Shown here piece after piece: positions 10,944-19,713 of a DNA stretch of 64,000 bases. The notes below the pieces were generated by a model, which was given only the letters and a program-made list of their open reading frames with translations, had not been told where the DNA came from and searched no databases. Position numbers and translations under genes: made by a program. Every line of letters starts with the position of its first letter. Position 1 is the first letter of the stretch. The DNA comes from Variovorax ginsengisoli (GTDB lineage: Bacteria > Pseudomonadota > Gammaproteobacteria > Burkholderiales > Burkholderiaceae_C), in contig NZ_JAUJZH010000006.1 in the NCBI RefSeq assembly GCF_030486595.1, forward strand, positions 186,001 to 250,000. Reading direction: 5' to 3'.

Positions 10944-11435
10944 ATGGCCGACCCCTGGCTACCAAGAGAAGAGTACGTCGCCCTGCAGCAGGAAATGCGC
11001 AGCGGCATGGCGGCGCTCGCACGCCTCGAGCTTGCCTGCGTGCTGGGCGCGGCGGCCCTGTTCGCCTGGCTGGTCCGGGGCGCGGGCGACTATGTCGGCT
11101 ACCAGGGCCTCGTGTGGTTCCTGCCGATCGTCGTCCCGGCCTACGGCATCCTGAAAGCCAGGGCCGTCCGCGCCCGCCTGGCCCTTGTGGCCGACTACCT
11201 GGCGAAGCTCGAAGGCCACGCGTCCCCTGGCGAGGAACGTTGGCAGGCCTACCTCGAGCGACAGCATCCCAGGGCACGCAGCGGCCTCGCGACGACCGCG
11301 TGGCTGCTGCTGCTCGCAGCCACGATCGCGGCGAGCGCCTTCGGTTTCGCGGACTTCCGCGAACAGTGTCCGGGGCTGCTGCGCGATGCCTGTCTGCAGG
11401 ACGCCGGGCCGGACGCGCAGACCGAGGGCGCATAG
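10944..11435 (+). CDS. Small inner membrane protein, 163 aa, unknown function
   Basis: A protein beginning MADPWLPREEYVALQQEM with three hydrophobic segments: LACVLGAAALFAWLV, GLVWFLPIVVPAYGIL and TAWLLLLAATIAASAFGF. It ends in a short polar tail with two Cys residues (CPGLLRDACLQD). I do not recognise the family. A charged helix, RARLALVADYLAKLE, lies between spans two and three. It is transcribed toward the methyltransferase gene, with which it is convergent, 10 bases apart. Confidence 0.65.
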   Translation: MADPWLPREEYVALQQEMRSGMAALARLELACVLGAAALFAWLVRGAGDYVGYQGLVWFLPIVVPAYGILKARAVRARLALVADYLAKLEGHASPGEERWQAYLERQHPRARSGLATTAWLLLLAATIAASAFGFADFREQCPGLLRDACLQDAGPDAQTEGA

Positions 11436-11445
11436 GCGGCACGCG

Positions 11446-12009
11446 CTACAGCAGGAAGGGCACGAAGCGGCGCGTGCGCCGCATGTAGTCCTGGTACGCC
11501 TGGCCGAAATGCGCAAGGCATTCCTGTTCTTCGCGCAAGGCGGTGACGAACAGCAGCACCGTCGCCGCCACCACCAGCGCCAGCCCCAGCCAGGTGAACT
11601 GCTGCAGAAAGATGCCCCAGGCCAGGCAGATCAGCGCGGTGTACATCGGATGGCGGATGTAGCGGAATGCGCCGGCCGTCACGAGCGTGGTCGTCTTCTC
11701 GAATCCGATCAGCGCTTCGTCCTGGCGCGCCTCGCCCGGATGCCCGTCGCGCCGTAGCAGTCTGAATGCATGCAGCGGCAGCCAGATCGAGGTCATGAAC
11801 AGCACCATCGCCACCCGCTGAGGCAGCGCGCGCGGGTCTGCGCCCCAGACCGGCAGGTTGATCCAGATGAGCCCGAGGATGCACTCCCAGGCGAAGAAGC
11901 GATAGAAGCCGTGCGAGCGCGGACGCGTCATCGCGCCGCGCGAGATGTAGAGCAGCACCGAACTCACGACCACGAAGGTCGGACCGTAGGCTGCGAGGGG
12001 GAGGAGCAT
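11446..12009 (-). CDS. ICMT/NnrU-like membrane methyltransferase family protein
   Basis: A 187-residue membrane protein with about four spans. It has the signature of the isoprenylcysteine carboxyl methyltransferase/phospholipid methyltransferase superfamily: RYIRHPMYTALICLAWG and, near the end, REEQECLAHFGQAYQDYMRR. In the family these motifs bind S-adenosylmethionine and the acceptor at the membrane face. The acceptor of the bacterial members is mostly unknown, so no substrate is assigned. The small gap (15 bases) to the remnant gene at 12025-12150 suggests they were once transcribed together. Confidence 0.85.
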   Translation of the reverse strand: MLLPLAAYGPTFVVVSSVLLYISRGAMTRPRSHGFYRFFAWECILGLIWINLPVWGADPRALPQRVAMVLFMTSIWLPLHAFRLLRRDGHPGEARQDEALIGFEKTTTLVTAGAFRYIRHPMYTALICLAWGIFLQQFTWLGLALVVAATVLLFVTALREEQECLAHFGQAYQDYMRRTRRFVPFLL

Positions 12010-12024
12010 ACGGTGCGCCGTCGT

Positions 12025-12150
12025 CTAGAAGCGCACGCCGACACCGGCCGGCAGCGTGTTGCCTGCGGTCGCGTTTCGGCCCCGCAAGCCGGACGCGCAC
12101 AGTACGGCCGCGAAAAGTGCTCTGACGGGAACAGCGCTCGGGATTCGCAT
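12025..12150 (-). pseudogene. Possible internally deleted outer membrane protein remnant
   Basis: A 41-codon frame with a good ribosome site (GGAGGCCC before the ATG at 12150). The start, MRIPSAVPVRALFAAVLCAS, looks like a signal peptide. The end, NTLPAGVGVRF, has the alternating hydrophobic pattern with final Phe of a beta-barrel C-terminal strand (L, A, V, V, F at -9, -7, -5, -3, -1). Signal peptide joined directly to last strand suggests deletion of the barrel. The rest of the 12151-12343 stretch shows only the ribosome site and leader for the next gene. Confidence 0.4.
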
Positions 12151-12343
12151 GGGCCTCCATGACGCTTGCCTGCAGCAGCGAACGGGTCGACGCAAGGATA
12201 ACCGAGCTGACTTCGCACTGACTGCAGGCGCGCATGGCTCCTTCGCGTGGAGGTCGCATTCCGCGATCGCCGGGTTCCTAATTGCGTTCCGGCCCGGCGC
12301 CGGTTCGATCGCCGAAGGTCCGGGGATCTTCAAGGAGAACGCC

Positions 12344-13323
12344 ATGTCATCTGCCAATGCCTGCGGCCGACCATCCGATGCGCTGGTCCTGCCTTATCGA
12401 TCGATGTGCTGCTTCATCGTCCCGCCCGGCGTGCTGAAGAAATACGCGCGCGACGACGCCATCGACGCCGCCACGCGCAAGTCCCTGCAGGACACCTATG
12501 TGGAAACCGAGCGCCTGCGCGCACTGCGTGAAGCCCATCGCGTCGCGACCTTGCGCGACACGGACCGCTTCCTGGCCGGCGCTGCGGTCCACGTGCCGGC
12601 CCAGCATCTGTGGTGGAGTTCTACAAAACCGTGCTCGGCCGCAATTCGGTCGACAACAAGGGCTTCGACCTGGTGTCCAGCCTGCACTACGCCAGGAACT
12701 ACGACAACGCGTTCTGGAACGGTTCGCAGATGGTGTACGGCGACGGCGACGGCAAGCTGTTCGGAGAGATGTACCTGTCGCCCGACGTCATCGGCCACGA
12801 GCTGACCCATGGCGTGACGCAGAACCTCAGCGCCCTGCGCTACGAAGGCGAGTCGGGTGCGCTCAACGAGAGCATCAGCGCCGTGTTCAACCAGTGGCTG
12901 AACAACTGGGCCGTGACCGAGCCGCGCGGCTGGCTGGTCGGTGCCGGCATCATGGCGCCCCCGGCACTGGCCAAGGGCTTCACCTGCCTGCGCGACATGG
13001 CGCAGCCCTCGGCCAGGCATTGCCTGTCGCCGCAGCCCGAACTCTACGGCGAGATCGACCCGACGGCCGACGTGCACGAGAACAGCGGCGTGCCGAACAA
13101 GGCCTTCGCCACCTTCGCGCGGGCGGCCGGCGGGCAGGCCTGGGACAACGCCATCAAGGCCTGGTACGACACCTGCATCAACCGGGCGCTGCGCAGCGAC
13201 GCCACCTTCAGCGAGTTCGCGGCGCTGACCATCGCCTCGGCGCTGAAGATCGGGGGCGCCGCACTGCAGGCCCAGTGCACCGGCGCCTGGACCGAGGTGG
13301 GCGTCACGCCCGCGAGCCCATGA
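12344..13323 (+). pseudogene. M4 (thermolysin/protealysin-like) metallopeptidase, disrupted
   Basis: Two frames hold one protein. The first, from ATG 12344 with AAGGAGAAC upstream, encodes a protealysin-like propeptide (MCCFIVPPGVLKKYARD, no signal peptide) up to about 12605. A different frame from about 12605 continues with EFYKTVLGRNSVDN, NAFWNGSQMVYGDGDG, the zinc site GHELTHGVTQ, the third ligand in GALNESISAVF, and HENSGVPNKAF. Relative to family members, roughly 45-60 residues between propeptide and catalytic domain are missing and the frame changes. The catalytic motifs survive, but a normal precursor cannot be made. The stop overlaps the next gene. Known relatives are cytoplasmic or unusually secreted proteases. 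Confidence 0.8.
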
Positions 13324-13625
13324 CCGAGCCGGCCGATCCCGCCCGGCCCGCGGTGCGCCGCGTCCGCATCGAGCGCCGCGGCGGCCTGGCCGGGCTGGCC
13401 GTGAGCGCCGAGCACGACTTCGCGGCGCTCAACGCAGCCCAGCAGCAGGCATTGGAACGGGTGATCGAAGCGGCGGCGTCCGACCGGCCGGCCAGGTCGC
13501 GCGGTGCGCCGCCCGGCCCGGCGCCGGGTGCCGACCGCTTCAGCTATCGCCTTCGCGTCGAGGACGCCGCCGGGGGCGAACAGGTGATCGACCTGCCGGA
13601 GGATGCGATGCCCTCGGTGCTCTAA
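13320..13625 (+). CDS. Emfourin-like inhibitor of M4 peptidases
   Basis: A 101-residue protein whose ATG overlaps the stop of the M4 protease (ATGA), the arrangement known for protealysin and its inhibitor emfourin. The sequence has the expected pieces: RVRIERRGGLAGLAVS near the start, a helix AAQQQALERVIEAA, then DRFSYRLRVED and a final IDLPEDAMPSVL. Emfourins bind the active site of M4 peptidases and block them in the cell. The assignment rests on gene context and these motifs. The partner protease is broken here, so the inhibitor may be an orphan kept from the original operon. Confidence 0.78.
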   Translation: MTEPADPARPAVRRVRIERRGGLAGLAVSAEHDFAALNAAQQQALERVIEAAASDRPARSRGAPPGPAPGADRFSYRLRVEDAAGGEQVIDLPEDAMPSVL

Positions 13626-13656
13626 TCGCTCGCCAGGCCGGCGCTGCCCTGAGGAC

Positions 13657-14568
13657 TCAGGTCTGGATGAACGCGCCCGGCTCGGCGTCCTGCGGCGCCA
13701 GCGGCTCGCCCATCATCTCGCGCAGCGAAGACTCGATCATGTGCGACATGGCGTCGAGGGCCAGGTCGTTGGGGTCGGTGCCGAAGGGCTCCTCGATCTG
13801 GGCGCCCAGGGCCTCCAGCGCGAAGAAGGTGTAGGCGATGAAGGCCACGATCAACGGCGTCATGGGGCCGATGGCATCGACCAGCCCGAACGGGAGCAGC
13901 ACGCAGTAGAGGTAGATGGTCCGGTGGATGATCACGGTGTAGGTGAACGGGATCGGCGTGCCGGCGATGCGCTCGCATCCGCCCAGTGCGTCGGTGAGCC
14001 GCCCGAGCGGGCCTTCCATGGCCTGGACCAGCGCCGGCGCGATCCGCCCGGCCTGGCGCCGGTCGCGCAGCCACTCGCCGGCCATGAGCAGCAGCAGCGC
14101 AGGCTTGTAGCGCGCCGGACGCAGGCGGTCGCGGTCCTCGACGCAGAGCAGGCGCTCGAAATCCGCGGCCGGATCGGTCCGGCGCAGCTGGTGGCGCAGT
14201 GCATGCACGAAAGCGATCAGCCGCGCCGCCAGCAAGGACGCCTCCGACGGCGCGTCCGCCAGGGTGAGCGCCTGCCGCACCAGCGCCCGCGTGTCGTTGA
14301 GCACCGTGCCCCAGAGCGTTCGGGCCTCCCAGTAGCGCGCGTAGCTGGTGCCGTTGCGAAAGCCCAGGAAGATCGCCAGGGTCAGGCCGATTAGCGAGAA
14401 GGGCACGAAGTTCAGCGGGATCTTCCACTGGAACAGCCGCCCGTGAAGCACGGTCACGACGATCGCGAAGGCCGTGGTCGCCAGCAGCTGCGGCAGGATG
14501 TCGGGCAGCACCGATCCGCGCCAGACGAACAACAGGCGCAGCCAATGGGGCCGGGGCCTGACGATCAT
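13657..14568 (-). CDS. Bestrophin family anion channel (UPF0187)
   Basis: A 303-residue membrane protein of the bacterial bestrophin family. The N-terminal part carries WRGSVLPDILPQLL and IPLNFVPFSLIGLTLAIFLGFRNG, the neck/selectivity region, followed by ARYWEARTLWGTVLND. The C-terminal half has PLIVAFIAYTFFALEALGAQIEEPFG and DPNDLALDAM, matching the acidic cytoplasmic motif. Relatives form pentameric chloride or other ion channels. It is convergent with the emfourin gene. Length is normal for the family. Confidence 0.92.
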   Translation of the reverse strand: MIVRPRPHWLRLLFVWRGSVLPDILPQLLATTAFAIVVTVLHGRLFQWKIPLNFVPFSLIGLTLAIFLGFRNGTSYARYWEARTLWGTVLNDTRALVRQALTLADAPSEASLLAARLIAFVHALRHQLRRTDPAADFERLLCVEDRDRLRPARYKPALLLLMAGEWLRDRRQAGRIAPALVQAMEGPLGRLTDALGGCERIAGTPIPFTYTVIIHRTIYLYCVLLPFGLVDAIGPMTPLIVAFIAYTFFALEALGAQIEEPFGTDPNDLALDAMSHMIESSLREMMGEPLAPQDAEPGAFIQT

Positions 14569-14614
14569 CGGGCGCGCGACATGTCAGGCCGCGCCGCTCG
14601 TGCCCGGTGCGCGA

Positions 14615-14851
14615 TCACCACCCCTGCTGCTGCTGGCGGCCGCCCTTGATGTTGCCGGCAATGCCGCCGGCGATGCCGCCGATCGCTGCGCCCGTCCAAC
14701 CGTCGCCGCCGGCGATCGCCGCGATCCCGGCGCCCGCCGCGGCGCCAATGGCCGCGCCGCTCATCGTTCCCTGCTGCTGCGGGGTCATGTTGGTGCAGCC
14801 CACGAGGAGCGTCACGCTGGCGATGCCCGCCATCCAAGCAAGCGATTTCAT
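14615..14851 (-). CDS. Glycine-zipper lipoprotein, 78 aa
   Basis: A small envelope protein. MKSLAWMAGIASVTLLVGCTN gives a signal peptide with lipobox LVGC, so Cys19 would be lipidated. The rest is a Gly/Ala-rich zipper (GAAIGAAAGAGIAAIAGG, then GIAGGIAGNIKGG), ending in a Gln-rich tail. Glycine-zipper proteins of this SlyB/YMGG type sit in the outer membrane. The start follows GGAGGCCCTC. It lies 11 bases downstream of the 14863-15249 gene, so the two form an operon. Confidence 0.82.
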   Translation of the reverse strand: MKSLAWMAGIASVTLLVGCTNMTPQQQGTMSGAAIGAAAGAGIAAIAGGDGWTGAAIGGIAGGIAGNIKGGRQQQQGW

Positions 14852-14862
14852 GAGGGCCTCCG

Positions 14863-15249
14863 TCACTTCTTTTGCAGCCCGGGAGCGGCCATCTCGAACC
14901 AGATGATGTCCAGCACCGGGCGCTTCAGCTTGGTCGGGTTGGCGGCATACCAGCGGTCGACGCCTTCGCGCACGCTGTCGAGGGTCTGGCCCTGCATTCC
15001 CCTGGCCATGCGCGGCACGATGCTCTGGGCGTCCGAGGGAGGCGTTGCGCCGCTGTAGGCGCGCTCGACCTGGACCATGTTGGCGACGCCGACCAGGTAG
15101 GCCTTCTTGACGGCATCGCTGGAGGTGGTCCATTGCTCGCCGTTGACCACGGCGATTTCGGCTGCGCGGACCGTGCTCCAGGCCATGCCGATGGCGAGTG
15201 CAAAGCTGGCGATCAGGGCCGCGCGTCCCGGAGGGGTCAGTGCTTTCAT
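14863..15249 (-). CDS. Periplasmic hypothetical protein, 128 aa
   Basis: Begins MKALTPPGRAALIASFALAI with a signal peptide ending near RAAE, so the mature part is periplasmic. The mature sequence (NGEQWTTSSDAVKKAYLVGV, then GQTLDSVREGVDRWYAAN) resembles small secreted proteins of unknown function. It has a conserved-looking pattern of an early W, a helix, and an R-W-Y-NP pattern. The ATG at 15249 follows AAGGAGATGCA, a strong ribosome site. A longer upstream frame exists but lacks that site. It is co-transcribed with the glycine-zipper lipoprotein. Confidence 0.7.
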   Translation of the reverse strand: MKALTPPGRAALIASFALAIGMAWSTVRAAEIAVVNGEQWTTSSDAVKKAYLVGVANMVQVERAYSGATPPSDAQSIVPRMARGMQGQTLDSVREGVDRWYAANPTKLKRPVLDIIWFEMAAPGLQKK

Positions 15250-15325
15250 TGCATCTCCTTGAGGACTTCCCGCTTGCATTCTTCCTCGCAACAATGGCCG
15301 GTGCAAGGCCTTCGACCCTGAATCT

Positions 15326-16330
15326 TCAGTGGTCGGGCTTCGACGCGAACAGGTTCAGGCCCATCCGCTCCGAGAGGTACTTGGACACCCGCTGGCCCTT
15401 GATGCTGTTGCCGGCTTCGTCCAGCGCCGGAGCGAAGGTGCCCAGGCCGCCCTTGCCCGGAATCACCGTGACGATGCCGCCGCTGACGCCGCTCTTGCCC
15501 GGCAGGCCGATCTCGTAGAGCCAGTCGCCCGAGAGCTCGTAGAGCCCGGCCGTAGCGAGCACCGCGAGCACCCGCTTGCAGATCGAGGCGTCGACCACCC
15601 GCTCCTCGGTGACCGGATTCACCCCGCCGTCGGCCAGCGTGGCGCCCATCACGGCGAGGTCCTTCGCGGTCACCTTCAACGCGCACTGCCGGGTGTAGAT
15701 GTCGGTGGCCTCCAGCGCGTCGAAGTACATGCGGCCATAGCCCTCCAGCAGCTTGGCGATGCCTCGGTTGCGCAGGTTGGTGGCCGCCTCGGACTGGTAG
15801 ATCTGTTCGTCGACCTCGAGCCTGCGGCCGGCGAAGCGCGACAGTCCATCCTGGATGAAGCGCCACTTCTCGTCTGCGATCTCGCCCGGCGCCAGGCTGG
15901 TGGCCGCGATGGCGCCTGCGTTCACCATCGGGTTCATGGTCCGGTCCTGGTTGAGCTCCAGGGCGATGACGGAGTTGAAAGGCAGCCCGGTGGCGTTCAC
16001 GCCCAGCTTCCGGCGCGCCTCTTCGGCGCCGATGGCCTGGCAGACCAGGGCGAAGACGAAAGGCTTCGAGACGCTCTGGATCGAGAACGGGTACCCGGCA
16101 TCGCCGACCTCATGGACCGAGCCGTCGACGCCGACGAGGCAGACGCCGAACAGGTCGCGCGGCACCTTGGCCAGCGCCGGGATGTAGTCGGCGACCGCGC
16201 CTTCGTCGATCGATCGGTAGCGGCCATAGGCCTCGTCGACCAGCGCCTTGACGCGCTCGGGGGGCGGCAGGTGGCCGGTGGAAACCAGCGGCGGATCGGT
16301 CGGTTCGTCGAGCGGAATCGGCGTGTGCAC
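15326..16330 (-). CDS. glsA: Glutaminase (serine-dependent, beta-lactamase fold)
   Basis: A 334-residue enzyme hydrolysing L-glutamine to glutamate and ammonia in the cytoplasm. The catalytic SxxK is visible as Ser86-Val-Ser-Lys89 within PFSIQSVSKPFVF. Other family blocks are LPFNSVIALE, NPMVNAGAI, SEAATNLRNRGIAKLL and the closing GKSGVSGGIVTVIPGKGGLG. The GTG at 16330 is chosen since GGAGGACC lies eight bases before it; another GTG ten codons upstream has no such site. The gene stands alone between the lipoprotein operon and a divergent small gene. Confidence 0.93.
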   Translation of the reverse strand: MHTPIPLDEPTDPPLVSTGHLPPPERVKALVDEAYGRYRSIDEGAVADYIPALAKVPRDLFGVCLVGVDGSVHEVGDAGYPFSIQSVSKPFVFALVCQAIGAEEARRKLGVNATGLPFNSVIALELNQDRTMNPMVNAGAIAATSLAPGEIADEKWRFIQDGLSRFAGRRLEVDEQIYQSEAATNLRNRGIAKLLEGYGRMYFDALEATDIYTRQCALKVTAKDLAVMGATLADGGVNPVTEERVVDASICKRVLAVLATAGLYELSGDWLYEIGLPGKSGVSGGIVTVIPGKGGLGTFAPALDEAGNSIKGQRVSKYLSERMGLNLFASKPDH

Positions 16331-16431
16331 GGGCTGGGTCCTCCGCGCGCAGCGTAGCACGGGCCATCACCCGCCCGTCCAATCCGAAGCAGAATCGGGC
16401 CTCACTCTTGGACTCTCGAAGGATGGACGAA

Positions 16432-16659
16432 ATGGATGCGGAAGAACTCAACGCACGGCTCCGATCGCTCGAGCTGAGGGCTGTCGCCCAGACCGCGGCC
16501 CTCGCGGTCCTGCTCCAGGAGCAGCCCAACGCATCGGCGAAGCTGCACATGGTCGCCGAGCACCTGGTCGACGCGCCGCCGATTCCCTTGTCCGATGAAG
16601 ACCTGGTCAAGGTCGCGGCCTACATCCAGGCGATGCTGGGCGGTCCCTGGATCGACTAA
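16432..16659 (+). CDS. Small hypothetical protein, 75 aa
   Basis: A short acidic, largely helical protein (MDAEELNARLRSLELRAVAQ), ending SDEDLVKVAAYIQAMLGGPW-ID. The N-terminal half is a likely coiled coil with a heptad-like Leu spacing. The ATG at 16432 was picked because CGAAGGA lies eight bases before it; an ATG three codons upstream is too close to that site. Its stop overlaps the end of the convergent FAD-oxidase gene by four bases. The family is not recognised. Confidence 0.6.
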   Translation: MDAEELNARLRSLELRAVAQTAALAVLLQEQPNASAKLHMVAEHLVDAPPIPLSDEDLVKVAAYIQAMLGGPWID

Positions 16660-19600
16660 GACATGAGCTGCCGGTCGAGCATTACCGCGACGTGGACCGC
16701 CTCGCGCTGCGCGCCGTCGGCGATCTGGTGGCGGCAGCTGGTGCCATCGGCGACCACGATCGCGTCGGGTCGACTCCGCACCGCCGGCAGCAGGCTGGCT
16801 TCCGCCATCTGCATCGAGACGTCGTAGTGGGCCGCCTCGTAGCCGAAGCTTCCGGCCATGCCGCAGCATGAGCTTTCGATCAGCTCCGGCTTGGCGCCGG
16901 GAATCAGTTTGAGGACATCGAGGATCGGGCTCACGGCGCCGAAAGCCTTCTGGTGGCAATGGCCGTGCAGCAGGATCGGCTGGTCCACCGCCTTGAGCGC
17001 CAGCTGGAACCGGCCCGCCTTCACTTCACGCGCGATGAATTCCTCGAACAGCAGCGCCTGACCCGCGACCTTGTCGGCCTTGGCCCCGAGCCCCATGACC
17101 AGCGTCTCGTCGCGCAAGGTCAGCAGGCACGAGGGCTCGAGGCCGACGATCGGAATGCCGGCTTCCGCCAACGGCATCAGCGCATCGATCAGCGCGCCGG
17201 CCCTGGCCCTGGCCTCGTCCACCATGCCGTTGGCGAGGTAAGTGCGGCCGCAGCAGTGATGACCACCGTCCTTCTGCACCGTGTGCAGCAGGTAGCCGGC
17301 GGCCTTGAGCACGCGCGCAGCGGCCCAGGCGTTCTGGCTTTCGAAGTTGCCATTGAAGGTGTCGACGAACAGCACCGCCACCTTGCGACCTTCTCGCGCC
17401 GCGGCAATGGCCTCCTCGCGGCTGGCGAACGTCGAAGCGTCGGCAGCGCGCCAGAAGGTGTCGCTGCGCCACACGGGCAGTGATCGCCTGGCGGAAAGGC
17501 CCAGCACCTTTTCACCGAGCCAGCGTGCAGCCGGCACGCTGTTGCGCAGATTGAGCAGCCACGGCACCCGGCTGGCCAGGTGGGCGTAGTCCGGCAAGCG
17601 GGCGATGAGCCGGTCCTTGAGCGTGTGGCCGTGCTTCTTCTTGTAGTGCGCCAGGAACTCGATCTTCATCTTCGCCATGTCGACGCCCGTCGGGCAGTCG
17701 CGCTTGCAGCCCTTGCAGCCGACGCACAGGTCCATCGTCTCGTGCATGGCCTCGCTGGTGAAGGCATCGGGGCCGAGCTGGCCCGAGATGGCGAGGCGCA
17801 GCGTGTTGGCGCGGCCGCGTGTCAGGTGCTGCTCGTCGCGCGTCACGCGGTAGCTCGGGCACATCGTGCCGGCGTCGAACTTGCGGCAATGGCCGTTGTT
17901 GTTGCACATCTCGACGGCCTTGGCGAAGCCGCCCGTGAGGTCGCCGCCGGTGCCCGGCGCCGTGGTCGCTTCTGTCACCGGATCGGCCTGCACGTTCCAT
18001 GCGGACCAATCGAGCACCGGCGTGAGCGGGATGCGCCTGTAGGGCTTCGGTGCCGTCGCCGGCGCGAAGCGGAACAGCGCGCCGTCGTCCATCTTCGGCG
18101 GATCGATGATCTTGCCGGGGTTGAAGAGATTGATCGGGTCGAGCTTCTGCTTGATGGACCGGAAGGCCTCGTTGATCGCCGGGCCGAACTGCCATTCGAT
18201 CCACTCGCCGCGGCACAGGCCGTCGCCGTGCTCGCCGCTGAAGGCGCCCTTGTACTTGCGCACCAGCGCGCCCGCTTCCTCGGCGATGGCGCGCATCTTG
18301 GACCCGCCATCGGTGCGCATGTCCAGGATGGGCCGCACGTGCAGCGTGCCGACCGAGGCGTGGGCATACCAGGTGCCGCGGCTGCCGTGCCTGGCGAACA
18401 CTTCGGTGAGGCCGTCGGTGTAGTCGGCCAGATGCTCGAGCGGCACCGCGCAGTCCTCGATGAAGCTCACCGGCTTGCCGTCGCCCTTGAGGCTCATCAT
18501 GATGTTGAGGCCGGCCTTGCGGACTTCCCACAGGTTCTTCTGCGGCGCGTCGTCGCGCATCTCGACCACGCTGCCGGGCAGGCCGAGCTCGCCCATCAGG
18601 TCGACCAGATCCTTCAGCCTGGGCAGCAGCGAGGCCTTGTCGCCGCCCGAGAACTCGACCAGCAGGATGGCGGCGGGCCGGCCGATGAGCGCGGTCTCGA
18701 CCGTCGGCCTGAAGGCGGGGTTGGCGAGGCTCAGCTCGATCATCGTGCGATCGACCAGCTCGACCGCCGTGGGGCCCAGCTTGACGATGTGCTGCGCCGA
18801 ATCCATGGCCGCTCGGAAGCTCGGGAAGTTGACGACGCCCAGCACCTTGGCGCGCGGCAGTTCCGCGAGCTTGAGCGTCAGGCTGCGGGTGTAGGCCAGC
18901 GTACCTTCGGCGCCGATCAGCAGGTGCGCCAGGTTGACGCTGCCGTCCGCCGTGTAGGGCTTCTCGCTCTGGTTGTCGAAGATGTCGAGGTTGTAGCCGG
19001 CGACCCGGCGCATCACCTTGGGCCAGCGCGCGTGGATCTCGCCGCGGTGCTGGAGCACCAGCTGCCGCACATGCAGCGCGATGTCGCTGGCCCTCGCACC
19101 CAGGTTCGAGACCGGACCGAAGTCGACCAGTTCGCCGTCGGACAACCAGGCGCTCGCGCCGGCGACGTTGTGCACCATGTTGCCGTAGGCGATGGAGCGC
19201 GAGCCGCAGGAGTTGTTGCCCGCCATGCCGCCGAGCGTGGCTTGAGCGCTGGTCGACACGTCGACCGGATACCACAGCCCGTGCGGCTTGAGCTGCGCGT
19301 TGAGGTGGTCGAGCACGATACCCGGCTCGACCGTGACGGTGCAGCGGTCGAGATCGAGATCCAGCACGCGCCGGAAGTGCTTGCTGTTGTCGATCACCAG
19401 CGCCGCGCCGGTGGTCTGGCCGCACTGGCTGGTGCCGCCGCCGCGTGCCAGCACCGGCACCTTGAGATCGCGCGCCACGTCGATGGCGGTCGCGATGTCG
19501 CGCTCGGTCTTCGGCACCAGAACGCCGACCGGCATGATCTGGTAGATCGACGCATCGGTCGCATAGCGGCCGCGCGATGCGGCGTCGAAGAGCACTTCGC

Positions 19601-19703
19601 CCTGGGTCTCGGCCGCCAGCCGCCTGGCCAGCGCCTCGCAGGTTTCGTTGGGCGGCAGGACCGTACCGGCGGGCTGCAGATGGCTGGCGGGCTCGATGCG
19701 CAT
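16656..19703 (-). CDS. FAD/Fe-S D-2-hydroxyacid dehydrogenase, YdiJ type
   Basis: A 1015-residue fusion enzyme close in length and layout to E. coli YdiJ, a D-2-hydroxyglutarate dehydrogenase. Order: FAD-binding PCMH domain (ARGGGTSQCGQTTG, then NNSCGSRSIAYG), FAD-oxidase C-terminal domain, a ferredoxin-like region with CVGCKGCKRDCPTG that binds an iron-sulfur cluster, and a C-terminal CCG domain (ESSCCGMAGSFGYEA, HCHQKAFG). It would oxidise a D-2-hydroxyacid and pass electrons to the quinone pool. It lies 10 bases downstream of the GntR regulator on the same strand, so they are co-transcribed. The exact substrate is inferred only; glyoxylate/serine-linked neighbours make a related hydroxyacid possible. 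Confidence 0.9.
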   Translation of the reverse strand: MRIEPASHLQPAGTVLPPNETCEALARRLAAETQGEVLFDAASRGRYATDASIYQIMPVGVLVPKTERDIATAIDVARDLKVPVLARGGGTSQCGQTTGAALVIDNSKHFRRVLDLDLDRCTVTVEPGIVLDHLNAQLKPHGLWYPVDVSTSAQATLGGMAGNNSCGSRSIAYGNMVHNVAGASAWLSDGELVDFGPVSNLGARASDIALHVRQLVLQHRGEIHARWPKVMRRVAGYNLDIFDNQSEKPYTADGSVNLAHLLIGAEGTLAYTRSLTLKLAELPRAKVLGVVNFPSFRAAMDSAQHIVKLGPTAVELVDRTMIELSLANPAFRPTVETALIGRPAAILLVEFSGGDKASLLPRLKDLVDLMGELGLPGSVVEMRDDAPQKNLWEVRKAGLNIMMSLKGDGKPVSFIEDCAVPLEHLADYTDGLTEVFARHGSRGTWYAHASVGTLHVRPILDMRTDGGSKMRAIAEEAGALVRKYKGAFSGEHGDGLCRGEWIEWQFGPAINEAFRSIKQKLDPINLFNPGKIIDPPKMDDGALFRFAPATAPKPYRRIPLTPVLDWSAWNVQADPVTEATTAPGTGGDLTGGFAKAVEMCNNNGHCRKFDAGTMCPSYRVTRDEQHLTRGRANTLRLAISGQLGPDAFTSEAMHETMDLCVGCKGCKRDCPTGVDMAKMKIEFLAHYKKKHGHTLKDRLIARLPDYAHLASRVPWLLNLRNSVPAARWLGEKVLGLSARRSLPVWRSDTFWRAADASTFASREEAIAAAREGRKVAVLFVDTFNGNFESQNAWAAARVLKAAGYLLHTVQKDGGHHCCGRTYLANGMVDEARARAGALIDALMPLAEAGIPIVGLEPSCLLTLRDETLVMGLGAKADKVAGQALLFEEFIAREVKAGRFQLALKAVDQPILLHGHCHQKAFGAVSPILDVLKLIPGAKPELIESSCCGMAGSFGYEAAHYDVSMQMAEASLLPAVRSRPDAIVVADGTSCRHQIADGAQREAVHVAVMLDRQLMS

Positions 19704-19713
19704 GGGGTGGGCT

